Source: Cristatella mucedo (Eukaryota > Bryozoa > Phylactolaemata > Cristatellidae). From it: 60,000 nt of DNA. Below are positions 1-11,027 of this stretch, piece after piece. The notes under the pieces were generated by a model. The model searched no databases and was not told the origin of the DNA. It saw only the letters and a list, made by a program, of their open reading frames with translations. The stretch is taken from NCBI GenBank assembly GCA_009760855.2, contig WPIO01000001.1, positions 8,680,501 through 8,740,500 on the forward strand, in the 5' to 3' direction. Numbering within the stretch: position 1 is the stretch's first letter; every line of letters begins with the position of its first letter. Made by a program: the position numbers and the translations under genes.

Positions 1-255
1 GTTAGGCATTTAAGATTTGTTGCCAAGTTAAAAATGCCTCGCTAGAAAACTAGTTGGTACCTGGAATAGGCCGTCAGACCTCGGAGACCTTTAAGCCGGG
101 TGCCGCGAATCATTTGATTATTTGTCTGGTGAGTCCTTTGAGCGTGAACGGGCGGGAAAGTGCATTGGTGCCACTGGAGTCATCCGAAAAAATATGCCTG
201 GTCCGAGAATGAAAAAATTTGCTCGTCCAGGGAAATCGTGATTTGCTTGAACTCC
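1..255 (+). repeat. Direct repeat R1, copy a (may continue left of the window)
   Basis: This stretch reappears in the same orientation at 2785-3015. Shared strings include 'ggccgt(c/t)agacctc', 'gtgccactgg/gcgccactgg' and the end 'aaatcgtgatttgct/aaatcgcgatttgct'. By eye the two copies agree over most of their length with small indels. The two repeats bracket the GC-rich coiled-coil island, so they could be terminal repeats of a larger element. No protein is visible inside. Confidence 0.75.
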
Positions 256-419
256 TAAAAGAACATCTGTAGCGAGATTAGCGTGAGCATCCGCCAGTTG
301 GCCAACCGCTATGACAAATCGACAGCTTCGATTACTCGTCGCTGCAGGTAACCATCATGTTTTCAAAAAACATGCTCTTATAACACAATATCGTGCCCGG
401 TGTCTCCAGGGAAATGATT

Positions 420-705
420 GCTCGCGTGAAACGTTATACTCCATCCTTAAAACTACCTAAATAGTGCTTCTATTTACCGCTCCCAGACTCTCAGAACTAG
501 TTCCATAGAATACCAGGCGCTACAGTCACAAGTGATCGCTAACGTAACCAATAATCAATAACGATAATCATACATAGGCTACTCATTAGCCTCGGCTTAC
601 CACAGCCATCTCATAATCGTCCTCATTAATCGGCACAGCTCTTGGCTCTAAATCGAGGCTCAGCTGTCAAGTTCAGAGTTCATAATCGCAGGACATAGCA
701 CCGTC
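420..705 (-). repeat. Possible degenerate LTR-2 copy
   Basis: Read on the minus strand, the part near 690-640 contains a string close to 'gattatgaactctgaacttg', which resembles the start of the LTR-2 units at 17815-18249 and 51735-52290 (cgatt.tga.ctatgagc). The rest is too diverged to align by eye, and no TATA box or end is clear. The remainder of 256-900 shows nothing recognisable. Confidence 0.3.
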
Positions 706-1270
706 GTGGGGGATCGGACCACTACCTGACCCCCAGTCGCCAGACCTCTAACCGTCGCTAGCCTAACGGGCAACGAGGAGCAGCTGACTCGTCGTTCTTA
801 ATCCGAGCTGCTAATCATACCCCACTGGTAGTAGGATCTGCCAAAAATGTGATGGCGATTCAGCACGTGAAACGATAAGCGGTCTTGTTAAAAAAAACGA
901 CAGCAGTTGCGGCGGTCAAGGGACTTTATGCTGAAAGGAAGAGGCAGCGCCTGTTCGTCCCGGCGGGCTAGCGGCTGAGCAATTCCAAAGCAAAAGCGGC
1001 GCCGCCGCGCCGCACAGATGACGGAGCAAATTATATGAGCAAACGATTATGACGCAGCGAACTCTACAGTGTAGCGCAACGCTGCGACTGCTGAACAATC
1101 GAATGCAAGTATATATTCGCGATTGTCACCTGGTAAATAGCTATCTCTATGTGGGCGACGATGTGGCCGCTTCCGCCAAAGAGCGCTTGGAGCATGGAAG
1201 AATGGATTGCTGACGCTCACTTTCGGCTTCACACTTTCGGCTCGCAGTTTCGGCCGCAGCAGCAGGGCTA

Positions 1271-1770
1271 GCAAAAGCAGCCGCCGCCGATGAGCTGATG
1301 GCGAGACAGTGCGACGACGCCAGACGCTTGACGGAAGAGATGGCAGTGGCGCAGGCTTCGGCCGAGTGAGAGCGCGGCGAAGTCACGGCCGCACAGACTC
1401 AGCTGCTTGCCCCGCTGGAGGTCGAGCGGCGCAGGACCGCCGCCGAACTGGAGACGGGACGCACTCTGGGACGCACTCTCGGGACGAACTCTGGGGCGAG
1501 CAGCGGCACGCCGCCTCCGCACTGGCGCTCGTTCGGGCGAGCCTCGACGACGAGCGAGGCTGCGCTGAGGCCGAAGCCGAGGCACTGCGTGGGACGCTGA
1601 GCGACGAGCGACGCCGCGCCACCGCCGATTTGGAGACAGCTGAGGCGACGCTTGTGGCAGAGCGATGCCAGACAGGCGAAGATGTGGAGATGTGCGAAAC
1701 TCTTAGTGAACCACTGGGACGCACAGCCGCCGAAGCGGAAATACGCACCGCCAGCAAGGACGAAGCTTGG
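1271..1770 (+). pseudogene. Coiled-coil protein fragment, frameshifted (plus-strand half)
   Basis: Function not recognised. Two forward frames read as Ala/Glu/Arg-rich coiled coil. The first runs from about 1271 (ADELMARQCDDARRLTEEM..., one in-frame stop near 1367) to about 1480. The second continues from about 1500 to 1770 with units such as LSDERRRATADLETAEATL. The recurring core is (L)xxERRRxxAxxE followed by a D.ARRL.EE motif, spaced roughly 28-33 residues, i.e. about four heptads. GC content is clearly above the neighbouring DNA. A stop plus a frame change make this a relic or a poorly assembled exon. It meets a similar reading on the other strand near 1780. Confidence 0.5.
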
Positions 1771-1784
1771 CACCGCTCTTCAAC

Positions 1785-2400
1785 GAGCATCGAGCTGCAG
1801 CTCCTCGGCGAGGCGTCGTGCCTTGTCCTGGCTTTCGACTTGCATTTCGACTTCAGCGGCGATCCGCCGTCTTTCGTCGGCGAGTGCATCGCACACCTTT
1901 TTCCAACTCACTTCGGCGCGTCGCTGCTCCCCTTGGAGCTCCTTTACTGGCCTGCTCCAAATCAGCGGTGGCAGGCTGCCTCTCCTCAGCCATCAACACT
2001 CTAACCATTTTCAGGGCCATTTTGAGCCCCTCGATGACTTGCTGCTCATCTTTCCGACTGGCGGCGTGCGTTTCAGCCTCAGCGGCATCTCGGCGCCGTT
2101 CTTCAGTGAGCGCATCGAGCCCTTTATCGAGCGGTGGCGTTTTTCTGGTGCGGCGGTTTTCGTCGGCCAACGACACTTCCTCAGCTCCTCGGCGATGTGC
2201 CGAGCATCGTCGTGGCTAGCGGCTCGTGCCTTTGCCTGAGCTGCGGCGTGATGTCACTCTTTGGCGAGTGCTCTGCGAGCCAGTCCCGCCTCTGCGGCAC
2301 CTTTCAGCTGCACTGTTACTCGAGCTCGGTGTTGGTGCGGCGAAAAGGCAGCCTACCAGCAGAGAATGGAGCTGAGGCGGTGCCAGGGCGTGCCAGGTGC
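1785..2400 (-). pseudogene. Coiled-coil protein fragment, frameshifted (minus-strand half)
   Basis: Function not recognised. Read from about 2300 down to 1785 on the minus strand, three frame-shifted pieces give the same repeat seen on the plus strand of 1271-1770. Examples are ARAASHDDARHIAEEL, then LTEERRRDAAEAETHAAS, then LADERRRIAAEVEMQVES followed by a KARRLAEELQL ending. One in-frame stop lies near 2254. The unit is about 30 residues and strongly heptad-like, as in tropomyosin/plectin-type rods, but it has no family signature. The two halves face each other tail to tail, so an inverted duplication of one exon is the simplest reading. Confidence 0.5.
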
Positions 2401-2784
2401 TACGCCTACACAAGCTCTACCGACCGACGACTGGGAATGATTTTTTGCCATCACAAGATTCACGGCCAGGACCGCTTGGAGCTAGTCTGAACATTAATCA
2501 GTGGCGCCCGTTTTGAGGAGCTTGTATGGGCGCGACGAAAGCTCACGTGCTCGTGCCGCTTAGTAGGCCTCCTTTGACCCCCCCCCTAGAGTGTGCCTTA
2601 ACCTCTCAGCAACTCCACTGGCATCAATCAATATCAATCCTTAAATAAAGATTTCTCTTGAACCTCACCCTAAAACTAATAATAAATGCAGACCTAGCTA
2701 ACATCTGTTTCAGCCCACTTAAATAAGAATCCATTTGGAGAACTCCTTGATTCTGCATCCCCATTCTTCGGGTGGGCAACCGGT

Positions 2785-3015
2785 AGTCATTTACAATTTC
2801 TCGCCAAGTTCAAAATGGCTCCGTAGATAACTAGTAGGTACCTCTAATAGGCCGTTAGACCTCCGGGACCTTTAGGCCGGATGCCGAAAGTCTGGTGAGT
2901 TCTTTTAAGCCTGAACCGGCGGGAGAGTGCTTTGGCGCCACTGGTCATCCGAAATAAATAACCCAAGTGCTTGAATGAAAAAGTTGCCCATCTGGAGAAA
3001 TCGCGATTTGCTAGT
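2785..3015 (+). repeat. Direct repeat R1, copy b
   Basis: Second copy of the repeat at 1-255, about 2.78 kb downstream, same orientation. The 2500-2784 stretch between the coiled-coil island and this copy holds only an AATAAA string at 2644-2649 and no coding signal. Confidence 0.75.
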
Positions 3016-3079
3016 TGCTATAAGCAGCTTCGGCTAATAGCTTGTTTTTTAGCATCCCTTGTATGGCAGCAGAAGCTCC

Positions 3080-3200
3080 TTATTGGCTCTCACCTCCTGC
3101 ATGCACTAGGCAATAAAGGATAGCTCAGTGCAGTATTTAAACCCGCGACCTTGGTCGTGAAGAATGAGCACCTTACCTACGGTTATTGCTGTCTAGCACC
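3080..3200 (-). repeat. SINE2-like tRNA-derived repeat, fragment
   Basis: On the minus strand it reads TAGGTAAGGTGCTCATTC (A-box-like), then CACGACCAAGGTCGCGGGTT (B-box-like). The same pair occurs at 42240-42415 on the minus strand (TAGGTAAGGCAG ... CACGACCACGGTCCCGAG). Two copies with the same tRNA-like head argue for a second SINE family. Confidence 0.4.
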
Positions 3201-3347
3201 TGCAGCTGCGGCCATGTTCGCAGCCACCGTCGCTACTCGCGATCGATTGTTAAGTATTGAGGAGCCGGCCTCAAATCTTCTGTTCACCGTCAAGACGTAG
3301 CCGGTGATACAGTCCGATAAATTTCATGTTCCGACACTGAGCTCGCG

Positions 3348-3383
3348 CCGACACTGCTGCCGCTGCCGACACTGCTGCCGCTG
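3348..3383 (+). repeat. 18-bp tandem duplication
   Basis: The unit ccgacactgctgccgctg occurs twice in a row without mismatch. Apart from this, 3200-4394 contains no gene or repeat that I recognise; short open frames there lack family signatures. Confidence 0.85.
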
Positions 3384-4394
3384 CCGCGGCTCGGCGTATT
3401 CGCTCGAGCACTCCCGAGTCCTCTTCGATCGGGTGCCAACTGCGGCCTCAGTCCGGCTACTCACGTTTAAGCTTGGATGCATGCGAGCTACACTTGATGG
3501 AGAGCAGTAGCACCCCGTTCGCGTTAGGCCGTATCCTACCAGATTCTACAATACAGTCATGGTATTAACACACTGGTACGTACTATCGAGTTGCCAGCTA
3601 GAAGCTCGCGCGAAACCGAAGCTTCTAGTGCCTCTACCTGAGGTCACGCGGCCACCTCACGCCGTCCAAACCGATGCCCTGCAGTTCTCTGGCTCATGGC
3701 TTTGCCAGAAGCTGAGCTGGCCAAGAGCTCGTCGCATTGGGCCTCGCTGCCTCGCACCGTTTCCATGACGCCATCGGCACTTCAGTGGCGTACAAGACGA
3801 CGGCGAAAATTCGACGCATTCATAAGAGTATTGATAAAAATGATTATGCATTTATATAGTACCGACAGAGATCTCAATCTCTTCCTAGGCACTTTAAATA
3901 TGCTTCGAGTCAAGCCAACAGGAGCGGGCTTCGCAGAGCCATATTCTCAGAGCCGCCTCCATTTTAAGTTAGATGCGGCAGTGAGCAGCCGTAGCATTCA
4001 AAAAGGGGAAGATTAACTGAGCGAACAGCCTCGTTTATAAAGTGGCTGAGGATTCATTGCTTGCAGTGGGCAATAGTGGGTTACTCCTGCAGGACAGGAT
4101 TTGGCCCACGCTGACCCTTCACTAGCTGCATAAGCTTCTGGCTAAGCAATCGCTATACACAACCGACCCATTGTTTTAAAATGAATCTAGTGATAATATA
4201 TCGAGCATTAATAGCATATACAATATTTTTATCGGTTGCAAAAATCGAAAGGAGCTGCATGAGATGAATGTTTCACCCAACCACGAAGTAGTTTTGAGTA
4301 AAGTGGGTAAGTTTGTAATTTAAAACAGAACGACGCAATTCATGTCCGAAATCATTCTGGAGAACCTCGTCGCGAAGCCTAGGTATCACTGGCA

Positions 4395-4870
4395 CTAATA
4401 GTGTACTGGGTTATCTCTTACTTCAGTGAGAGAGGTCAGAGTGCAGATATAAAAAGCTGTCGGTCATCCAGGAAACTCTTGCACAGGCACCTCAGGGTTC
4501 GGTGTCTGGGTCCCCTTTTTATTATCCTATAGTCTCCCTGTATCAGATGGCATTGCCAAGTGTAATCTTTGCTTGCATTTCTACACAGATGACATAGTGC
4601 TTTATCTTCGTCTGTTGACCTTTCTAAGAATTCCACAGCATCTGAATCACGATATTTTCTTTCAGCTTGCATGGACAACATTCGCACGCAAATGACTGCT
4701 AACGACTCTTTGAACCTTGGAGAGGCTACGACGGACCTGATGGTTATGAGCCAATCCCGCGTCACCCGTGAGACGCTGGCAGACATCGATCTCGTGATAG
4801 GTTAATCTAGCATCACCCAGCGACGTCGGCCCGTATTCATAATATAACACAATCCATTTGTAAAGGAGCC
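4395..4870 (+). mobile_element. LINE-C: reverse transcriptase relic of a non-LTR retrotransposon
   Basis: Frame-broken reverse transcriptase (RT) of a CR1/L2/Jockey-type element. In order there are a PQGSVSG block (normal PQGSVLG), the catalytic block as FYTDDIVLY (normal YADD), and a CMDNIRTQMTANDSLNL block, equivalent to the usual DI..WM..N.LKLN. Several stops and frame changes interrupt it, so it is dead. Its sequence differs from LINE-A and LINE-B, so it is a third family. A SINE follows directly downstream. Confidence 0.65.
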
Positions 4871-4990
4871 TCAAGTGAACTTTATCATGTCTATTCAGGC
4901 GCTTTGCCTACGGTACTGGGTTTGAGCACATGACCTCGACCAGACCTTGGTCGGGGCTACAACCTAACCACTGGGCCAAACCAGAATGGC
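4870..4990 (-). repeat. tRNA-derived SINE copy
   Basis: Minus-strand head 'tttggcccagtggttagg' (A-box-like), a B-box-like block, then a tail ending in ...gcgcctgaat. This is the same head and tail as the copies at 8190-8335 and 16785-16925. From 5000 to 6127 nothing is assigned. A minus-strand open frame at about 5590-5790 looks protein-like but matches no family with confidence. Confidence 0.55.
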
Positions 4991-6127
4991 AAAGTGCTCT
5001 GTACCAAAACGACTAGATCAAACACTGGATTAGCACGGGTTTCCTCACCGAAGGGAAACGCCCACTTTCATGCACGGAACGGCACCTAAATCCGGACAAG
5101 CTTAGAAAGGTGTTCTACAGCCAAATTAGTTCACGCGTTTTTGACATCGAATGTAGTTCACTCCTATTCCGTGTATTCAGATCTATCGACCTGTGCCTGC
5201 CATCTGGTGCAGCTAGTGCAAGAATAGGTAGCTCAGCTGGTCGGTCGTCAGCGGCGTAGCTGCCACATCGAGCCACATCTGTCCGAGATTCACTGACTGC
5301 CTACCAAGGATCGAATAGATTCAATCATCCCCGGTCTGGCTTACAAATTGCTCCGATCGGCTGCCCCGGCTTGTCTAGTCTTGACTTCTTCGCTCTTCCT
5401 GTACGCTCTCGCACCACCAGCTCCTCAGCATGTTTTGAAAAGGTTGCTGATCAAGCCAACCGCTCTTATGCCCCGAAAGCCTGAAAGTCTTTTCTGGCTA
5501 TGGCCACTTTTTGGAATGACCTTGCTTAATCGAAGTGATTGTTAAAGTTTCGGCTTCGAATACTTGAGCTTGTGTTTTTGTCGACCAGGAGCGATTTGAG
5601 TGCATACCTGTAGACGACCTCAGTGTATTGTACTCGCCATTAATCTTACTAAGCATGCAAGGTACTGGTTTGCATTTGGATTCTTGTCTAAGATCAATTG
5701 TATACATTCCGTTAATTCGTGGTTGCTGCTTCATTTGTAGCTGTCTCGAGGAACTATACAAACTACCTGCTATTACTATTAATATCACGAGACTGAGTCC
5801 CGAGACTGAGTGTCGAAACCTTTTCGCTTCTATTGGATGCTGATCCGGAAACCAGTGGGCTACCGGTCTGGTGGTCAATAGTTATTGCTATTTAGACTAT
5901 TGCTTTACAGCACTTAAACCACGACACCTATTTTAGGCCAAATTACGCCGAATCGAAGCAGAAAATCATTAACACATCTCAGAAGTTGAGCTGCATTGTG
6001 ATAACGAGTATCTCAAGCTTATGGACCTAATCACTATGGCTCGAATCGCTTGTAGCATTAGAAACGAAGAGAGAGGTCAGCTGCGAGAAAGTGAAATGGG
6101 TGTGATAGAATCAGATACACTGAAAAC

Positions 6128-7955
6128 ACTGGAAATAATAATAATAAAAATAAATTCGTAGAGCACCCTCAGACAACCTATTCCTCTTCCGGGCACTTTA
6201 CATATGCTGTAAAGGAAGCAGGATCATATGGTTTGTGATAGTATGTACAATGCCAACAAGCATACAATGGTTAGAGGTAACAGGCACAGAGTCAGCATGG
6301 ACATGTGGTTAGTGGCAGCATGCAGAGTGACAGCACTTATAAGGACACAAAGAACGAATCAGAAGGACTCACTAAATGCTGTGATAAGTAGGTGCATTTT
6401 AACTTTTCTTTTAAATTTCGTCAAGTCCGGGGATGTCGTGACGTCATTCGGGAGTGAATTTCAGGCTTCACGATCACACTTGAGAGCAAAGACTCCATAC
6501 GATTTGTGGTCAGTCCGAGTTAGACCTAAGGGATCTGAGTCAGAAAAGCAGGTGCACGGCTACCTGTTCTGGTTCGGGAGTAGTCTCGATAGTTTGAGTG
6601 GAGCCACAGAATGCCGGAAACCACAAGTGAGTGACAGAACCTTGATGTTGATACGTTGCTTGATTGGGAGCCAGAAAAATTCAGCGAGTGGCATGATGCA
6701 GGAACTGGGAGGCTTACGGTAGCCAAGCTTAGCATACGAATTTTGGACCAACTGCTAGTGCCTGATGGCACAGGCAGGTAGATGCGAAAGCCGTGATGTC
6801 GCAAATGATAGACCAAATTGGATTTTGTATCCCTGTCTAAGCCTGCCAGAGTTTTCGCAATGCAATGTAACTGAAAGTAGGCAGAATTGACCGTGAAGCT
6901 ATTTTCTGTTGCCTACTGATCAATTACTTGGAAACCGGACACCCAGATCGTGTGTAGACGCTTCTGGAGATATGCTGGCAGAGCTGATTTTGACTATTGA
7001 GCTTTCCATTTTCTAAGTCACTCTTGGCTAGCCCACAGCTAGAAAGTTGGTTTTTATCATCATCCAATTTGACAAAATCTGTTGCCTTCAATGTGCGGAT
7101 GTCAGTAAAGGAGGCAGCAAGGGAGTTAAGAGAAGCCAACGTGCTGGAAGCTGGGGGTCAAGGCATAGGTACAGTTGCATGTCGTCGTCATAGAAATACA
7201 TGTCGTGATTGTGCACTGGGAGCATGGCTGCATTAAGCTTTTGAGCATTCGCCTTGTGGCCGACCTCTACAGAGCTGCCCTTGGGGATCACATCGGTAAG
7301 CAGGAGAATGTAAACTGTGAAAAGAAGAGAGCCGAGAGCAGAGCCCGGGTAAACCCCGTGCTTACGTAAGCGTAAGTACGTAGCATACGTAGCCTACGTA
7401 GCGGCTTTTCGGATAATCTTTCTCTGCTTACATCAACATTCTGGGGTCTCTCACTGAGATAGGACGTAAACCATTGCAGCGCAGTGCGAGTGATACCCAA
7501 GCGAGTTGGGGGAGGCTCCAGATAGACTTGGTGATCACTGTATTATATCAAACGCTTCCGAAAGATCGAGCAAAAGAGACAGAGATACTACCAAAGTCTG
7601 CATTTACTGAAAAGGTGCACCCAAAGTAATGCTGACTCCGAGGAGTGATTAGCTCTTAAACCAGACAGGAACTTAAAGGCTAGGTTTGAAGTTTCAATGC
7701 AAGAGTTTAGTTGGTCTGCCCCTGCTCGTTCCAGTGCCTTAGATAGGAACGGCAGTAGGGAGAAAGTACGGAAGTTGCTCTAGTTCTCTTGGTGAAGTGT
7801 TGCGTTCTTAATTAGTAGCGTAACAATAACGTTTTTTGAAAGGTACATGCACAAGATGTGAGGCTAATGCCGCATTTATAATGTTGTAAATGCACGGCAG
7901 CAGCAGATCTATTTATCTTAGAAGCAGGAAAATAGGAATACGGTATAGAGAGCTA
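6128..7955 (-). mobile_element. LINE-B copy, 5'-truncated, RT domain broken
   Basis: Non-LTR retrotransposon read from 7955 down to 6128. The order is a LLPFLSKALERAGADQL block (normally N.RPISNLPFLSK.LE), an S-ALLWVHL block, a DLSEAFDII block (normal AFDTIDH), and a GITRTALQWFTSYLSERPQ block. Next comes FYDDDMQLY, where the usual YADD has become YDDD, and then the C-terminal HWLP region. It ends in the LINE-B 3' tail (agcgccctcagagaac, reverse sense) followed by an (AAT)n tract near 6136. Stops and frameshifts occur throughout, so it is not functional. Confidence 0.75.
7361..7403. repeat. Cluster of TACGTA / ACGTA palindromes
   Basis: Within 43 bp there are four ACGTA cores (cttacgtaag, gtacgtagc, atacgtagc, ctacgtagc), an irregular simple repeat. 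It lies inside the LINE-B RT relic and interrupts the expected reading after the YLSER block. It is probably a local slippage product. Confidence 0.7.
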
Positions 7956-8180
7956 GCAGTAATAGTAATTTTAACAAATTTGTATAGCACTCTCAGAACT
8001 GAATCTTTTTCTAGGCAGGTTGAAGATGCTGTAAGGAAAGCAAGACCGAATTATTAGTGGTAAAATCTGCAATGTCACCAAGCAGGACATTATTAATTGT
8101 GACATGCCCCGGCCCATCTTGTAGATATGGTTATCTGCAGCAGGCACAGTTTCAGCACTCATAAAAACACTAAGGGTAAA
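7956..8180 (-). mobile_element. LINE-B 3' tail, separate copy
   Basis: Starts with an AT-rich trinucleotide-like tract and 'tagcactctcagaactgaat', then the tail sequence leading into 'gctgtaaggaaagcaag'. This repeats the 3' end seen at 6128 and 27590, so it is a second, severely 5'-truncated insertion abutting the first. Confidence 0.6.
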
Positions 8181-8189
8181 TAAATATAA

Positions 8190-8335
8190 ATATAAATGTA
8201 ATTAATTTGTATAACGTCCCAAGAAAACTTAATCTCTATTCAGGCGCTTCACATATGCCTCGGGACTCGAGCCTACGACCTCAGCCTGGCCAGGGTCGGG
8301 GCGAGCACCTTAACCACTGGACCAAAGCAGCTCAG
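8190..8335 (-). repeat. tRNA-derived SINE copy, best preserved minus copy
   Basis: Minus-strand reading: 'tttggtccagtggttaaggt' (A box, close to a tRNA-Glu/Gln D-arm region), 'taggctcgagtcccgagg' (B box), then 'gaagcgcctgaatagagatt' and 'aagttttcttgggacgttat'. The last part matches the LINE-B 3' end (aagcgcctagaaagagatta, agttctctgagggcgctt). An AT-rich end follows. Confidence 0.75.
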
Positions 8336-9414
8336 GGTGAATCATGACGACCTTATGCTACACAACGAACGAAGGCAACGATGCTAATTGTGTCTGTCAT
8401 TGCTTCCAAGCAAGTCCGGAGCAGCAGAGCCGGCTTTTTGCTGTACTGAAACTGTTACCTCTTTTAACTGCTGTGCAAGTGTTGGCCTTATGTACCCCTT
8501 GATAATAGTTGGATCCGTCGGCAACCTTTTGACGACAGGTGTTTGCTTTTATAAGAATTATAATGAATAAAAGCCTCATGCCTCTATCCTGTCGCTCGTG
8601 CCATTTATAAAAAGTGAGAAATATATGGCTGAGAGCTTCCACATTTTTGGCATTCTAGCACAGTTTATTGACACCTATCCTTAGTCTAGTTACCAAGTTC
8701 AAGGAAGTTTCAAAAGCACCGTGAGTCTCGCTACTCAAAGTGGATTCTTAGAATGCTCTGCACACAGCTCAATTCATACAGAGCTATCAACCGACTCACT
8801 GATTGTGTACTCCAGCTGTAGCTCCCAGTGTTTTACCTTCATTCATTCTGTTTAACCGAAGTGCCAGCAAAAGGTTTGGAATACAAATTCTTGCAAATAA
8901 AATATTCCTATTTTCAGAAGCAGGAGCTCAAAAAGTAGCTATTATTCATCGTTATGTGGCACAGTGAATAGAGCTGTATTTTCAAAAAGTCATAATCGCA
9001 TTCGATTCTTATTCTAATGTTAAAGCAGTTGTCCAACCAACTCTTGGGCTGATTAAAGCTGGCCAACGGAAACTTTCCTTCTTCTTGCCGACGCAATCAA
9101 CAACCACAATCTAGACCTTCGTTTTGCTATAGATGACGCACAATTGTGACTTTACTTCGATCCTTCCCTAGTGTCCAACATATCAAAATGTATCCGATCT
9201 CTTGCAGGATGCATTGTGCACATTGGCGCTTGGAGGATGGCAACAGAATGTTTCTAATCGAATGACGATCAAACCAGTTATGGGCAAACCTAGTGACTTT
9301 AAAAAGCGGAAAGCCTAATCTTCTAAATTGGCTCAGCCAGCATATTTCTGTGGCATCTGAATGCAATCTGGATGTCTTGTTGCGTACAAAATGAAGTTTC
9401 ACTAGATGAACAGG
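8336..9414. other. No gene recognised
   Basis: Short open frames only. One plus-strand frame at 8388-8570 contains a hydrophobic stretch with a GN pair like a GPCR first helix, but it is too short and isolated to call. Confidence 0.5.
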
Positions 9415-9680
9415 TCAGCTCTAGGGTCAAATCTGCTATCTTCATCTACGTAATATTGAAAAAAGTCGGACTTCTTTAGATAAGCAGACCCTAGCCAGGC
9501 TGATGCTCGCATTTGAGACAGCCTTTGTAGACTTCTGTAACTCCGACTTTCAGATCTTCCTGCCAAGGCAATAAGACACTTACCATAAAGGCAAAACTCG
9601 ACAGCTAGGCTTGTCTGACATGAACGTCGAAACTGCCACATTACACTGTAACTCACTAGCCTGCACCGGCATTCCATATA
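9415..9680 (+). mobile_element. LINE-B relic, RT C-terminal part
   Basis: Forward frames give LHLRNIEKSRTSLDK, then FETAFVDFCNSDFQIFLP (normally SRLDYCNSLLYGLP), then STARLV and HERRNCHIT (LINE-B: SAARLVCRERRSCHIT). Two frame changes and stops are present. It stops at about 9680 before the HWLP block. Confidence 0.6.
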
Positions 9681-10809
9681 CTAACATATCCCGTTTTGAA
9701 GTTTTTCCACTTGCCTTTAGGTACCTTCATTCTTTTGCACCGGCTTAGGTATCCGAAATACTTCCTAACAAGGCATACACTCCCGCCACTCACTCTCCTG
9801 ACTCTTTTCGTTTGTTTATACCTACAAAAAACTTTAAATCCGTTTGAGACAGTGGCTTTAGTTAGTACAATCTAAAAGCTCGGAGCTAATTGCCGTATGC
9901 CATCTCAAAGCCTCCGTTTTCGACATACTACAACATCAGCCCAAAATTTGAGTTCGGAAACGCCAATGTCCTGTCGATTTAACCCTATTTAGAGTGGATT
10001 AAGGTCATACGTTGAACTCAAATGGCTCTATGGCTATTTACAAATGGCTCATTACACTATGGCTCTCGCCTTAGTGTAAAGTTGGCTGGTTGTTTAGCTC
10101 AAAGGAATTCTCACGGGCTCTTGTAACACCTGCAGCAACTCACTGTGAGTTTCGCTTTCCAGCAAGCTAGTCAAGATAGCCCAGATCACCTAGCGAGACT
10201 GTGGCTTTTTAGGCCGGCGCACTGGCGCACGGCTCTCTGGTATGTTATAACAGCTGTCTAACAAATCGGAAGGTGGACACAAAGGACGCAACCCATTGTT
10301 CAGTGAGCACGATGGATGCCTACAGTCTAGGAGTGAGGACTGGGAGCAAGAGCTGGCGAGTCGACTGGACGGCAACCACTTCTGTCCCTTTGACTAGAAG
10401 AGGCCATCAATAATGAACCAAAAGCTCTTCTTACGAGCGTTCAGCTAAGCCAGATCCATGGTCACCTGAGTTCAAGATCAGGTATGTGGTTTCGGAAGCT
10501 TTACGACCTTGGCATCGCTGTTGATAAAGCCACATTACGCCGATTTGTCAAAAGAGGGCTAGGCCAAGTTGAAAATTGCATAACACCTAAAAACTAATTA
10601 AGAGATCTATGCCCGATCAACCCTACGGTGTAGATGATAAAGGCATGCTCAAACATTAAGCAAAAACTAAATGGCATATGCGTGTGATCAAATTTCCGAT
10701 ACATGATACTGCACATTTTGATTAGAGTTAGTCCAATGATTGAGATTACGTCCGAGTAAACAGCTTTCTCCGAAAATAACAAATCCATTATACAAGAGAC
10801 AGCTGATCT
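9681..10809. other. No gene recognised
   Basis: No family motif, RNA gene or clear repeat seen on either strand. Confidence 0.5.
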
Positions 10810-11027
10810 TTAAAGAAGGCTGTTGCAACTTAGTGCAGAAGAGGTAAAAGCTGCCCCTGCCACCACAACAAAGTACTGTGGGGCGACGCTTGGACCAGAT
10901 GTAGCTACGTTGCACAAATCTTTGGAACAGTGGCATACTGTTGAAGTCACACCTTTCGTCGGAGCCTGCACACACTTGTCCCTTTCGCCATACATTCCGT
11001 TAGAGATCAATGAACATTATCGAACCA
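10810..11027 (-). pseudogene. Third exon of a LU (Ly6/uPAR) domain gene, with a Tyr-to-stop change
   Basis: The minus-strand exon begins after a strong acceptor (gtttttgttgtag). It reads V-V-R-stop-C, then LISNGMYGERDKCVQAP, then VCHCSKDLCN and a hydrophobic tail (SVAPQYFVVVAGAAFTSS...) fit for GPI attachment. It lines up block by block with exon 3 of the LU genes at 43188 and 57851 (V-A-R-Y-C ... CQC..DLCN), including the same splice phase. The Tyr codon TAC of those genes is TAA here, at about 11019-11017. No upstream exon with the CxxC start could be found between 11028 and about 11700, so this is a relic or a solitary exon. Confidence 0.65.

Noticed and set aside
5221-5295. Possible tRNA: 'ggtagctcagctggtcgg' is a perfect A box
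   Set aside because: No acceptor stem, anticodon stem or proper B box could be folded; at best a fragment of a tRNA-like repeat.
5590-5790. Minus-strand frame with INGMYTIDLRQESKCKPVPC resembling the start of a fibrinogen-like domain
   Set aside because: Only a short loose similarity; the downstream CDM and GGW landmarks are missing and no second exon was seen.
8388-8570. Plus-strand frame with YPLIIVGSVGNLLTTGVCFY like helix 1 of a GPCR
   Set aside because: 60 codons only, no further helices in any frame nearby; hydrophobic stretches of this kind occur by chance.
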